From a virus, in IMG/VR virus record IMGVR_UViG_3300042374_000254, positions 1 to 53,265 of that record: a DNA stretch of 53,265 nucleotides. One strand, 5' to 3'. The translations under genes and the position numbers were made by a program. This document shows positions 26,817 through 36,575 of this stretch, one piece after another; positions within the stretch are counted from its first letter, which is position 1; every line of letters begins with the position of its first letter. Under the pieces are notes generated by a model that ran no database searches, was not told where the DNA came from, and saw nothing but the letters and a program-made list of their open reading frames with translations.

Positions 26817-29800
26817 TTATTCCATATCCCTTTCGATTACAAGTTTAGAAACATCCTTACGTTCTGCAAAAATTGTATAGTAATAATTATATATATTATC
26901 ATCACTATCTGTATAAATGTACACTTTGTTGTGCCCTATTTGATCTACACTATAGTTTCTTATTTTCCCGTCTTTACGCTTTCCTACTGCTGTTAAATTA
27001 ACAGTAATAGAATCATCATGAACCAAACCTGACCAATAATGAGGTAGATCTATTTCATTGTTATTGTTTTGACCTCTGTAATAAACGCCATTTTCTGGAC
27101 CTTCTAGAGAGGCATAGGTTAGTCTCTTGCCAGAAACCGTTGGGTGAACTATATCGAAGCTCTTTGTTGTAGCAGCGAAGCTGCCATTAACTTGTAATTT
27201 ATAAGAAGTACTTGTAATGCCTATTCCAATTGTTCCATTGGAGGCTATTCTCATTGCTTCTGTGTTTCCGACTCCAACCCCAAAAGCCATTCCATAAAGC
27301 GAGCCGCTTGGGTTAAATTCAATGTAAGCTTGATTTGTTACATCTGTACGCTTTTGAATCTTCGTGCTGGCAGTTGTCCAGTCTCCTCCTGTTGCAAAAC
27401 GTGTTTCTACAAAATTAATTTGTGAAACGTTTCCATTATTGACAGCATAAGTAAATCCAGTAATAGTAGATCCAGCAGGAATGCCGGGTAATAATCCTGC
27501 ATTTATATTTAAGGTAGTAACAGTAACAGTATTAGTACTGAAATTACCATTGACTACTAAACTGCCATCTGTCTTTAATGTGTCTGTTGCGCTTCTATAA
27601 AGATTAGCTTCACTATCTCCGCCAAATCTTATTCCTTCTGTATTTGATGTAGCCCCTGCTGAACTTACATCTAACAGTCCAGAAATATAAGCGGTTCCAA
27701 TTACTACTAATTTTTTATCAGGATTAGTCGTACCTATACCGACATTTCCATTTGCTGCGATGTAGAGACTTTCATTAGAAGTGTTTGTTCTAAGATACAT
27801 GGCAGCGTTTGCTGCTAGTATTAGATTTCCATTACTAGTTGATTTTGTTAATATTGAAAATGAACCACCCGTTCTACCGCCAACTATTTGAGCAGATCCA
27901 ATCGTACCAATTTGGACCTCATCTCCATTAGAGCCAGTAACATGAAGTTTAGCAGAAGGATTAGTTAATCCAATTCCTACATTTCCATTTGGGAAAACTG
28001 CTCTATTATTTGCTCCGCCTCCATCAGCATAAATTCCAAAAAACTCTGTAGCACTTGCACTATTATTAGCTACTGCAATTGTAAATGGATGAGTCGCATC
28101 ATATATAGAAGAAATGTTTGCGAAGTAAGCTCCGGGACCACTTGCAGTTTGGAGCCTTAATTGAGTTCCATTTGAATGGATTGTTAAAACTCCAGTTGGA
28201 GCGATAGTGCCAATACCAACATTACCATCATTAGCTATTCTTACTTTTTCAGATGATGCAATTGAAAATGTAATCGCTGGAGATACTGCCCCTGCATAAT
28301 CTGTATTTAATCCTACAGTATTACTGCTTTCATTAGCATATATAGCTAATGCTGGATTAATTGTAGCTCCAATTCTTCTAAAATATCCAATAGTACCATC
28401 AGATGTTTTTTGTACATCTAATTTATAACTTGGAGCCGTTGTTCCAATACCAACATTACCACCATTTGGATTTAATAGTAATGGATAACCTAAAGATAAA
28501 TCTACACGACTTGTAGATTGTAACCAATTTCCATTTCCGCCGTTGCCGCCAATATCTAATACTAAATTGGAATCACTATTTCTTAGTCTTAAGTTGACTC
28601 CTGTTGCAGTTGTACCTGCTGCGATTGGGAAGCTTCCAATTGGTCCTACAACGTCTAGTGCAACGACTGGTGAAGTAGTTCCAATTCCTATACCATTAGA
28701 GTTTAATGAAATAGTTCCTTTAGTTACAAATCCATAAGTAAGGTCTAATCTATTACCAGCATAATAAATTAATCTAGCATTAGAATCTCCTCCAACAGAA
28801 TTTGTAAAGTCAATATAAGCTCCATTTGCTCCTAGTAATTGTAATTGAGCATAAGCGTCTGCGTAATTAAAGCCCATTGAACCTACTTTATTTAATCCAT
28901 ATCTGCTTCCAGAAGAAGAATTATCTGAAACTACAAAAGGCCAGTTAGTATCAGAAGTTGAAGCATTTATTCCTAGTGAACCATTTACATCTAGTTTAAA
29001 TGAAGGATTAGTGTTGCCAATTCCAACTTTATTATTAACAAGAACAAAATCGCCGCTTCCATATTGCCCTGCGACAACTCTATCGTCAGCGAATACTTCA
29101 AAAACTGGAAGACCAGCAGAATTATTAACCGACATCAAAGAGTCACTTAAATCATCAGTGACTGAGAAAAGAGTACCATTAGTTCCATCTGCTCTTAAAA
29201 CGGTTTCTCCAGCGACAGAAGAAACTACATGAAGCTTTCCGGTTGGTTGTGTTGTACCTATTCCTACATAAGAGCCTCTTCCAATGTACAGAGCGGTTTC
29301 CCAAGCATTTTGAGCTACATTCCCAACAAATACACTCAAAGTTCCATAAGGTGCCCCTCCATAAATTTCACCAAGAGCAGTTTGTAAATACGAAGCAGCA
29401 TATATATAAGAAGAAGACGACAAAGAAGCAGCAGTAAAAGCGGCATCTGTTTTAAGAAGATCTTCAGAAGCGCGATATAAATTTACTTGAGCATCGCCTC
29501 CAAAAGTTAACCCACTTGCTGCTGATGTTGAACCGACACCACCAACTGATAAAAGAGTTGTTGGAATATTCGTACCTATTCCTAATTTACCATCAGATGT
29601 AATTCTTACTCTTTCTGTTTGTTGAGTATGAAATGTTGTATGATTCCAACTGCTTAAAATCATTCCGTCAATTACAGAATCATATTTTAGATACTGAGAA
29701 GAAATATCATTAGCCCAACTAATAGCAGATCCACTTCCAGCAGCCATATAAATACTGCCGCTGACATTTAATTTTAATGGAGTAACATTTGTACCAATTC

Positions 29801-32800
29801 CAACATTTCCGTCAGCCTGAATTCTGACTCTTTCGTTAGCGGTAGAAACAGATTCAGTACCAGCAGTGTTATTTGTATAAAATGTTAAAGCTCCTCTTCC
29901 GTAGTTATTAGTTCTTACAAAACCAACTGAACCTTTGACTCCATATACAGTAGATTCTCCTGCTGCAAAACCGATGCCTACTATGTCGCCTTGATTAGGC
30001 GTACCCATATTAGTTAATTGAAGTTGATTAAATATTTGAGAAGTGCCATTTCCAGAATATATATGTAATGCAGATACAGGATTCGTAGTTCCTATGCCAA
30101 CATTACCATTGGAAGAAATGCGGAAGCGTTCTGAACCATTTGTTATTAATCCAAGATAATTTGAACCAGCACTTAAAGTAGTAACGCTGCCTAATAACGC
30201 TAGAACAGATGTCGTGCTGTATGCCAAATACGTTCCATTTGCTTGATTTAATCTTAAATAAGGCGCAGTAGTGTCTCCATAAATATATCCACCATCTGTT
30301 AGCTTTATGTTTCCACTAACTTCTAATTTTTGTGCGGGATTTGTTGTTCCTATACCAACATTGCCATCGTAATTTATTCTTACAGCTTCTTGTAATTCCG
30401 GCGTTCTACTTTGTTTGGCAGTGTAAAATCCCAAACCAGCATAGGCTCCATTAGAAAATTCTGATATACTTGCTATTTTACCAGCTACAATACCGCTAAT
30501 AGAAAGATCTCTTTGTGCAAATTCCAATGCAGAATTAATTTCTCCAACAGCAAGAACATTTACTTTTCCGCCATTTATACGAATAGTACCCGCTGTTTCG
30601 GATGCGCCCAAAACTTCAAAATTTACAGCAGGATTTGTAGTGCCTATTCCGACACCTGTGCCGTTGTCATAAATACTACCTGTAACCAATTGTTTAGTGC
30701 CGCTCCAGCGAGGGACGTAGTTGGATACTCCGACTCCAGAAAGGAAAGTGTTACCTGCGTAACCGCTCAGAGAGTTAATCTTCGTATCAAGGACCGAACC
30801 AGTTGCAGCTAGGTTAAGGATCGTCGCAAAGTTCGCGTTGGAATAACCGCTCAGAGAGTTGATCTTAGAATCAAGGGTTGAACCTGTGGTAGCGAGATTT
30901 CCGCTTAAAGAAGTAATAGTTGGAGAAATAATTCCAACAGAAGCAATTAAATGACCAGTAGAAGAAGTAGAGACAGGAATAACAGAGCTATAGTTTTGAT
31001 TTCCTAAAGATCTAATTTTATTTACTCTTAATGCACCAGCAGAGATAGCTTGATTTGCTACAAAAGAAAATCTAAAATATCTTGAAATACCACCCGCCTG
31101 AATTGAATTAGCAACACTTAAAGCAATTGTTCCCCTTGTATTATTAGTAGGGAAATTTTGTTCTGTTATGCAATTGGTCCAATTTACTAAGTCATTACTA
31201 TTTTCAACATTTAATTTGAATCCCCACCAGTTTTGACTCCAATCAGTATTTAAAAGTATAAAATTTGGTCTTCTGTAATAATCTGCTAAATCTACAACGA
31301 ACCTTTTTCCAGAAATTCCAACAGAATATTCTGAAGAAGTTACTACATCTAAATAAGATGTCGCATTACCATCCAATAAATTACGATATGACAAAGGTGC
31401 TGGATCTGCATACCAGTTATCACCAGAAAAATACTGACCGCTAAGAGTAGTTTTAAATCTTAATGGATCATTGACACCAATAGCATTAGATAGTGCATCT
31501 ATTAATTCTAAATTGGATTGTGGAGCAAAAGCTGTGTTTGCGGTATACCCTAAATAAGCACTACCCGTATTCGAAGGATAAGCTAAATCTTCACCAACAA
31601 TTATATAATCAGAAAATCTAGCGTTTCCACCGGAAACATCTAGCTTAACTGCGGGATTTGATAATCCTATTCCAACATTTCCATTACTTTTTAATATAAA
31701 ATTAGAAGTAGTATTTCTATAAAATTCTACAACATCGTTTGAACCATCATCTTGTTGAACATAAAATGCAGTACCAGCAGTATTATTTTGAACTCTAGCT
31801 CTACCTCTTACGTCTAAAGCAGTAAGTGGGCCAGTTGTGCCTATACCAACATTACCAGCAAAAGTTCCATTTGAAGTGACTACTAAAGAACCATCTGTTT
31901 TAATTGTGTCTTCAGCGGATCTATATAAATTTGCCTGAGCGTCTCCTCCAAAAGTTAATCCGCTTGCTGCTGAAGTTGATCCAAGTCCACCAAGAGAAAG
32001 AAGTGTTTGTGGATTTATAGTTCCAATTCCAACTTTGCCATCAGCCTTAAATACAGATATACCACTAGCACCAGCAGAAAGAACAATAGAATTAGGATTA
32101 GCTGAAAGTAAAATCAAATCATCAGAAAGACCTCCGGTGACAGCAGATGCCAACCCGATGCTGGCTTCTGGAGTTTGTGCTTTATAAAATTCAATTTGAG
32201 AACCAGCATTATTTCCTGTACTCCCTACTAATCTGACTGTAGCAATGCTTGATACTGTACCGCTATTTATTATATGTAATTTTACGGTAGGATTAGTTGT
32301 TCCTATTCCAACATTTCCACCATTTGCTACAGTAACAGCATTAGCGTTAGTGGTTCTATTGAAAATAGCAAATCCATTTGTGCCATCTGCACCAGCGGAC
32401 CATAAATTACTTGTACTGCTTTGGAAATCCATCCAAGTACCAGCAGTTGATCCAGAAATAAATACCAATTGGTTGTCGCTTGAAGTGATATGAAGTTTTC
32501 TAAGTGGATTAGTTGTGCCGATACCAACATTACCATTTGTATCTATTGTTAAACGTTGCGTATTTGATGTATAAAAATAAAGATTATCAGCGGAATAACT
32601 TATTATACCGGCACTATTAGTGCTATTTGAAAATTTTATAGCAGCAAAAGCAGCAGAAGATGCAATATGTAATTTTTGTTCTGGAGCAGTTGTTCCTATA
32701 CCAATATTACCATTATGGTAAATACGCATTCTTTCAGCATAAGTTTGGTCATTGAGTTGATTTGTATAAAATGCTAAACTTGTGCCTCTATTGTAACCCA

Positions 32801-34616
32801 AAGTATCTTCGCTGACAGCATAAATTGCTGAAGTTTTCCCTAAGCTATTTGAAAGAGAATCGACCGCTCCAATAAATTTAATACCCCATTTTGCTCCAAT
32901 ATTAGAAGTTGTCGCTGAATTAACGCCATAAGGAGCATTTAAAATTAATAAATCATTTGTAGAACCCGAATTCATCAAAGCACTTTCAGAAGAAGTACCT
33001 AATTGAATTCTTGTTCCTGTTGCAGTAGTTTCTACTACATGTAATTTAGAAGTAGGCGAAGTCGTATTTATGCCTACGTCACCACTAGGATCAATATAAA
33101 CGGCATTAGTTAGACCATTTGTTTGAAAGTATAAATCTGAACCACCTAATATTAAACTTTGATAAGAGCTAGATAAAGTATTATCTACGCCCTGTATATA
33201 AGTGCCAGCAGAGTTGAGATTAAATCTTACTCCTTTAGTTGCACCTGCCACAGAAAAAGCATATGTACTATCAGGACTTACAACATGTAATCTACCATTT
33301 GGAGTAACTGTACCTATTCCTACATTTCCTCCAGAAGTTATACTCATTAAAGTACTTCTTCCGCCACCACCAACAGAAGTCTGAGTACTAAAATATAAAC
33401 TTTGACCACTTGCCCAATCAAAATAATTTATTCCATTATTTCTAAACAAAGAAAGTCTAGAGTTATTTCCTTCGCTAATTAATTCTCCGCTTGCTCTTAC
33501 TGATCCAATTACATCTAATTTATAACCGGGGTTACCTATTCCAATTCCTGCGTTTCCACTAACTAATAAATTTGAGGTTATATTGGTAGTGCCATTTATT
33601 TTTGAATCACCAAATACTTCAAAAGTATCAGAAGACTGAGAGTGCGCTCCAAATCTTACTAGATTTATGTATTGATTAGCAGTGCCTCCCGCTTGTTGTA
33701 AGTATAAAGGAATATTTGAGGAGCGATCTACTTTTATGAATCTATGTCTATATTGACCATTTGTATATGTATTATGATCGAAAACTAAACCAAAAACTCC
33801 AGTAGCATTTGGATATGAGTTTGTATCGGGAATTCCTGATTGGGCGGTAAATCCCATATTTCTTAAATGCAATTGACCCGATGGAGTAGTTATGCCTATT
33901 CCAACATAGCCGCCATTTGGATTTAATAAAAGTGGATAAGTTGCAGATAAACTAGTTTCATCAGTTGATTGTATCCATCCACCTAAACCTCCTCCTCTGA
34001 TACCAAAATCTATTACTGCATTATCCGTGGTATTACTAATTCTAAATATACCGCTTTGAGTTGTGCCTACAGAAGCAGGATTACCAACGGTTCCATCAAC
34101 TTGAAATTTTTGAACTGGGTTAATGCCAATACCTAAACTACCATCTATTTTTAAAGCCCCCGCTGCTGATCTGTATAAATTTGCAGTAGAATCTCCACCA
34201 AAAGTCAAGCCACTTGCCGCAGAAGTAGAACCTGCACCACCAACAGACAAAAGGGTTGTTGGACTAATAGTACCTATTCCAACATTTGTACCATTATCAT
34301 ATATACTTCCAGTAATTAATAACTTGCTCCCATTCCAACGAGGAACATAATTAGTAATACCATTTCCTGATAGGAAAGTATCATTCGCATATCCACTTAA
34401 AGAATTAATTCTATTATTTAATAACGTTCCAGTAGCAGCAATCTGCCCACTTAAAGCAGCAAGATCAGCATTACTTGAATCTGCTTGCCACATTACGCCA
34501 GACGACGTAGCTGTTAGGACTTGGCCATTAGCTCCTATACTATTCGAACGGTCAAATATAAAACCAGATATCTGAACGCCCGTAGCGAATAATTCATCTA
34601 TAGCAAATTGCGCCAT
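26817..34616 (-). CDS. Giant tail fibre protein 2 with LEGPE-type C-terminal domain
   Basis: This 2599-residue product is made of the same NVGIGTTNP modules. An N-terminal unit (about 39-119) with NYVPRWNGSKLLITGSIYDN reappears at about 1239-1330, as if two fibres were fused. Residues about 1046-1206 look like an F5/8-type (discoidin) carbohydrate-binding domain (FVVDLADYYRRPNFI, WWGFKLNVENS, RYFRFSFV). Four copies of the GSTSAASGLTFGGD module occur. The C-terminal about 120 residues hold FDIVHPTVSGKRLTYASLEG and VYYRGQ, a domain I know from T4-like and cyanophage fibres. This is not the S74 self-cleaving chaperone, as its catalytic pattern is missing. It starts 32 nt after a terminator with a fused GTGTAA motif, so it heads the fibre operon. 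Confidence 0.86.
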   Translation of the reverse strand: MAQFAIDELFATGVQISGFIFDRSNSIGANGQVLTATSSGVMWQADSSNADLAALSGQIAATGTLLNNRINSLSGYANDTFLSGNGITNYVPRWNGSKLLITGSIYDNGTNVGIGTISPTTLLSVGGAGSTSAASGLTFGGDSTANLYRSAAGALKIDGSLGIGINPVQKFQVDGTVGNPASVGTTQSGIFRISNTTDNAVIDFGIRGGGLGGWIQSTDETSLSATYPLLLNPNGGYVGIGITTPSGQLHLRNMGFTAQSGIPDTNSYPNATGVFGLVFDHNTYTNGQYRHRFIKVDRSSNIPLYLQQAGGTANQYINLVRFGAHSQSSDTFEVFGDSKINGTTNITSNLLVSGNAGIGIGNPGYKLDVIGSVRASGELISEGNNSRLSLFRNNGINYFDWASGQSLYFSTQTSVGGGGRSTLMSITSGGNVGIGTVTPNGRLHVVSPDSTYAFSVAGATKGVRFNLNSAGTYIQGVDNTLSSSYQSLILGGSDLYFQTNGLTNAVYIDPSGDVGINTTSPTSKLHVVETTATGTRIQLGTSSESALMNSGSTNDLLILNAPYGVNSATTSNIGAKWGIKFIGAVDSLSNSLGKTSAIYAVSEDTLGYNRGTSLAFYTNQLNDQTYAERMRIYHNGNIGIGTTAPEQKLHIASSAAFAAIKFSNSTNSAGIISYSADNLYFYTSNTQRLTIDTNGNVGIGTTNPLRKLHITSSDNQLVFISGSTAGTWMDFQSSTSNLWSAGADGTNGFAIFNRTTNANAVTVANGGNVGIGTTNPTVKLHIINSGTVSSIATVRLVGSTGNNAGSQIEFYKAQTPEASIGLASAVTGGLSDDLILLSANPNSIVLSAGASGISVFKADGKVGIGTINPQTLLSLGGLGSTSAASGLTFGGDAQANLYRSAEDTIKTDGSLVVTSNGTFAGNVGIGTTGPLTALDVRGRARVQNNTAGTAFYVQQDDGSNDVVEFYRNTTSNFILKSNGNVGIGLSNPAVKLDVSGGNARFSDYIIVGEDLAYPSNTGSAYLGYTANTAFAPQSNLELIDALSNAIGVNDPLRFKTTLSGQYFSGDNWYADPAPLSYRNLLDGNATSYLDVVTSSEYSVGISGKRFVVDLADYYRRPNFILLNTDWSQNWWGFKLNVENSNDLVNWTNCITEQNFPTNNTRGTIALSVANSIQAGGISRYFRFSFVANQAISAGALRVNKIRSLGNQNYSSVIPVSTSSTGHLIASVGIISPTITSLSGNLATTGSTLDSKINSLSGYSNANFATILNLAATGSVLDTKINSLSGYAGNTFLSGVGVSNYVPRWSGTKQLVTGSIYDNGTGVGIGTTNPAVNFEVLGASETAGTIRINGGKVNVLAVGEINSALEFAQRDLSISGIVAGKIASISEFSNGAYAGLGFYTAKQSRTPELQEAVRINYDGNVGIGTTNPAQKLEVSGNIKLTDGGYIYGDTTAPYLRLNQANGTYLAYSTTSVLALLGSVTTLSAGSNYLGLITNGSERFRISSNGNVGIGTTNPVSALHIYSGNGTSQIFNQLQLTNMGTPNQGDIVGIGFAAGESTVYGVKGSVGFVRTNNYGRGALTFYTNNTAGTESVSTANERVRIQADGNVGIGTNVTPLKLNVSGSIYMAAGSGSAISWANDISSQYLKYDSVIDGMILSSWNHTTFHTQQTERVRITSDGKLGIGTNIPTTLLSVGGVGSTSAASGLTFGGDAQVNLYRASEDLLKTDAAFTAASLSSSSYIYAASYLQTALGEIYGGAPYGTLSVFVGNVAQNAWETALYIGRGSYVGIGTTQPTGKLHVVSSVAGETVLRADGTNGTLFSVTDDLSDSLMSVNNSAGLPVFEVFADDRVVAGQYGSGDFVLVNNKVGIGNTNPSFKLDVNGSLGINASTSDTNWPFVVSDNSSSGSRYGLNKVGSMGFNYADAYAQLQLLGANGAYIDFTNSVGGDSNARLIYYAGNRLDLTYGFVTKGTISLNSNGIGIGTTSPVVALDVVGPIGSFPIAAGTTATGVNLRLRNSDSNLVLDIGGNGGNGNWLQSTSRVDLSLGYPLLLNPNGGNVGIGTTAPSYKLDVQKTSDGTIGYFRRIGATINPALAIYANESSNTVGLNTDYAGAVSPAITFSIASSEKVRIANDGNVGIGTIAPTGVLTIHSNGTQLRLQTASGPGAYFANISSIYDATHPFTIAVANNSASATEFFGIYADGGGANNRAVFPNGNVGIGLTNPSAKLHVTGSNGDEVQIGTIGSAQIVGGRTGGSFSILTKSTSNGNLILAANAAMYLRTNTSNESLYIAANGNVGIGTTNPDKKLVVIGTAYISGLLDVSSAGATSNTEGIRFGGDSEANLYRSATDTLKTDGSLVVNGNFSTNTVTVTTLNINAGLLPGIPAGSTITGFTYAVNNGNVSQINFVETRFATGGDWTTASTKIQKRTDVTNQAYIEFNPSGSLYGMAFGVGVGNTEAMRIASNGTIGIGITSTSYKLQVNGSFAATTKSFDIVHPTVSGKRLTYASLEGPENGVYYRGQNNNNEIDLPHYWSGLVHDDSITVNLTAVGKRKDGKIRNYSVDQIGHNKVYIYTDSDDNIYNYYYTIFAERKDVSKLVIERDME

Positions 34617-34630
34617 TTTAAAACCTTATA

Positions 34631-34648
34631 CCTTATTATTATTTACAC
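34631..34648 (-). promoter_or_regulatory. GTGTAAATAATAATAAGG motif before fibre operon
   Basis: The terminator T-run at 34649-34653 is followed at once by this motif on the minus strand, then by the fibre ATG 14 nt later. It also contains a TAAATAAT core close to the T4 late promoter. Confidence 0.48.
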
Positions 34649-34689
34649 AAAAAAATCTTTAGCCCCCTAAAAATCGAGAGCTAAAGATT
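34649..34689 (-). terminator. Rho-independent terminator before fibre operon
   Basis: Minus strand AATCTTTAG and CTAAAGATT form a 9-bp perfect stem around an 18-nt loop, followed by a T-run. It lies 27 nt after the stop of the 34717..34941 gene. Confidence 0.8.
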
Positions 34690-34716
34690 GCGTTTCTAAT
34701 ATTTTGATCTAATATT

Positions 34717-34941
34717 TTAGACCTGCATCTTTGGGAATGGAGGGATTTCTGGACCCTTTGCCCCATTAATTGCGGCTTGAAGAGCAGCGGTACACTTATC
34801 AAGATATACATGCTCATCATAACTCAATCTGCTTTGACGAGCTAGACCTACAAAAGTGTTTAGCGCAACTTGTGCAGTAGGATCTGGCAAGTCTTTGACG
34901 GATGGAGGTTGCTGTGGTTGCTGTTGATTAGTCTGTTCCAT
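34717..34941 (-). CDS. Small hypothetical protein in capsid region
   Basis: The 74-residue product starts with a Gln/Pro-rich stretch (MEQTNQQQPQQPPSVKDLPD) and continues with a helical segment (VALNTFVGLARQSRLSYDEHVYLDKCTAALQAA). I do not recognise it. It is separated by 9 nt from the SAP-like gene and followed by a terminator, so it is the end of that short transcript. A small virion or assembly protein is possible. Confidence 0.5.
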   Translation of the reverse strand: MEQTNQQQPQQPPSVKDLPDPTAQVALNTFVGLARQSRLSYDEHVYLDKCTAALQAAINGAKGPEIPPFPKMQV

Positions 34942-34950
34942 ATATTTGTA

Positions 34951-35307
34951 TTATCTTCCTTCGGCTAAAATTCGCTTTGCAATATCAGAAACACTAGTAT
35001 CAGTAACTCTTTTATTTGTAGATACTTTTAAATAAGAGTTATTGTGTCTGCGAAATTCATTCAATAATCGTTCTCTCAACATCTTCATGTTATCAATGGG
35101 AATGAGATTCATTTTGAGAGCATGATTTTGAAGATCGCTTTTAGTCATTGCGTTTAGCTGACTCCAATATTCGTCTTCATTAAAAGTACCATACTTATCT
35201 GATCCAGAGTCGCCAAGAATCTGATCAAGAGTTTGATACTCCTTTTCTTCGATCTTGGCATGAGTCTGACTTAGCTCTTCTAAATTTTGCTTCTTCTTTT
35301 TAGCCAT
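34951..35307 (-). CDS. SAP-like domain protein
   Basis: The 118-residue product begins with a lysine-rich tail (MAKKKKQ), an acidic segment, then YWSQLNAMTKSDLQNHALKM followed by a loop and MLRERLLNEFRRH at about 47-90. The helix-turn-helix pattern with a conserved L-x-x-M-T-K-x-D-L-x-x-H-A core resembles a SAP-type DNA-binding motif as seen in T4-like phage proteins. A nucleic-acid-binding role near the capsid is plausible, but the domain match is by eye. It lies downstream of the capsid gene's terminator and probably uses its own promoter (the AT-rich run just upstream has GTTTATATACATTAG). Confidence 0.58.
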   Translation of the reverse strand: MAKKKKQNLEELSQTHAKIEEKEYQTLDQILGDSGSDKYGTFNEDEYWSQLNAMTKSDLQNHALKMNLIPIDNMKMLRERLLNEFRRHNNSYLKVSTNKRVTDTSVSDIAKRILAEGR

Positions 35308-35342
35308 ACCATATACTAATGTATATAAACAAAAATATAAAA

Positions 35343-35373
35343 TAAAAAACCCCGGAGGGTTGCCTCCGGGGTT
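35343..35373 (-). terminator. Strong rho-independent terminator after major capsid gene
   Basis: Minus strand AACCCCGGAGG and CCTCCGGGGTT form a perfect 11-bp stem around a short loop, followed by a T-rich run. It lies about 20 nt after the stop of the capsid gene, as expected for the most abundant transcript. Confidence 0.92.
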
Positions 35374-35392
35374 AAAACTAAAGAAGTTTTAA

Positions 35393-36538
35393 TTAGTTGG
35401 TGATAACGCCACCGATTGCGCGAGCGTCAACACAAATGCGACCTTCCTCTAGGAAGCCATAGAAACCAGTCTTCTCTGCGCGAGAGATAAATTGGTCATC
35501 AGGGAGAACAGTGAGTTGACCACCGCTCTCAGCGTTAGTAGCGACAGGGCGAATGAAGGCATCGCGGCTCAAGTCAAGACCGATTGAGAGGTCATGAGAA
35601 GCAGTGGCGAAGGTAATAGCATTTGCTCCATTGATGTCAGGATAAGTGGTTACGTCAAATGAATCAAATAGAGTGTTATACTTTTGGTTCTTACCGAGTT
35701 CGACTAGTTCGATAATGTTAATACCGAACAAGCTCTCCATTCCGCCACCTCTATAAATCTCAGTGCGGACATCTTCAGACAATTGAGTTTGAGTAGTAGA
35801 AGAAGTTCCGAAAAGAGGATTAAATGAGAAAGCGCGGATCTTAGCCTTGATTTCAGGGCTAATGAAGAGATCAGTCAATCCGCGAGCAGAAGCATCAGAA
35901 GGAGTGCCGCCAGCGAATGAAACATTAATTCTCTTAAAGCGGAGAATCAAGTCGTTCAAGCAGCCCATATCAAAAGCTCTTGCACCACCAGTTGGAGCGA
36001 TAAGATGCTTCAAAGCTCCAGAGGTTGAATAAGGAATTGAGCGACCATTCAAGGTAGCAGCAGCACCGAGAGCCTTTAGAATAACAGCCCACGCATTGCG
36101 CTCTTGCTTAACAAGAACCTCTTGAGCCATACGATCCAAAGCTCCGCTAACTACGTCAAGACGAGCTTTGCGAGCATACTTCTTGTTGAAAGAAACGGCA
36201 GAGTCAAGACGATAAGTAGCGATCTTCAACTCTTGAACTGGTTGATCCATGTAGTTAGTGGGTAGACCACCAGCGACATTTTGTGACCAAACGGAAACTA
36301 GACCAGCAGCCTCATTGTAATAAAGGTCAAGAGGATAAGAAGGACTATCATCCTCATTAAACTCCATATCTCTATAGATCATACCGGCAGTACCAGCTTG
36401 AGCGAGTACCTTTTGGATAACTGGTCCAACGAAAGCGGCCAAAGCTTCCATAGCTTCAGCGGACTCAACAACATTGCGAGAACCAACCTTTTTGATTAGC
36501 TCTACTTGTTCTGGCGTATTTTTTAATTTAAGTCTCAT
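35393..36538 (-). CDS. Major capsid protein (HK97 fold)
   Basis: The 381-residue product has the N-arm/E-loop/P-domain profile of HK97-fold capsid proteins: a long helical start (residues 1-45), the DMEFNEDDSPSYPLDLYYNE segment, an AVSFNKKYARKARLDVVSGA helix at about 115-140, and a spine-helix-like LVKQERNAWAVILKALG. The gene uses more GC-rich codons than its neighbours, as expected for the most expressed protein. It follows 37 nt after the cement candidate and precedes a strong terminator. The start lacks a Shine-Dalgarno and has only AT-rich sequence upstream. Self-assembly into the head shell, with the protease-scaffold gene upstream, completes the canonical head operon. Confidence 0.85.
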   Translation of the reverse strand: MRLKLKNTPEQVELIKKVGSRNVVESAEAMEALAAFVGPVIQKVLAQAGTAGMIYRDMEFNEDDSPSYPLDLYYNEAAGLVSVWSQNVAGGLPTNYMDQPVQELKIATYRLDSAVSFNKKYARKARLDVVSGALDRMAQEVLVKQERNAWAVILKALGAAATLNGRSIPYSTSGALKHLIAPTGGARAFDMGCLNDLILRFKRINVSFAGGTPSDASARGLTDLFISPEIKAKIRAFSFNPLFGTSSTTQTQLSEDVRTEIYRGGGMESLFGINIIELVELGKNQKYNTLFDSFDVTTYPDINGANAITFATASHDLSIGLDLSRDAFIRPVATNAESGGQLTVLPDDQFISRAEKTGFYGFLEEGRICVDARAIGGVITN

Positions 36539-36575
36539 ATTATTTAGTTAATTAGTTAGTTGTTATTATTGCTTA

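Noticed and set aside
26817-27180. S74 chaperone of endosialidase at fibre 2 C-terminus
   Set aside because: The sequence has the HP-(x)n-LEGPE-VYYRG pattern and not the Ser/Lys catalytic pattern of S74, so self-cleavage is not supported.
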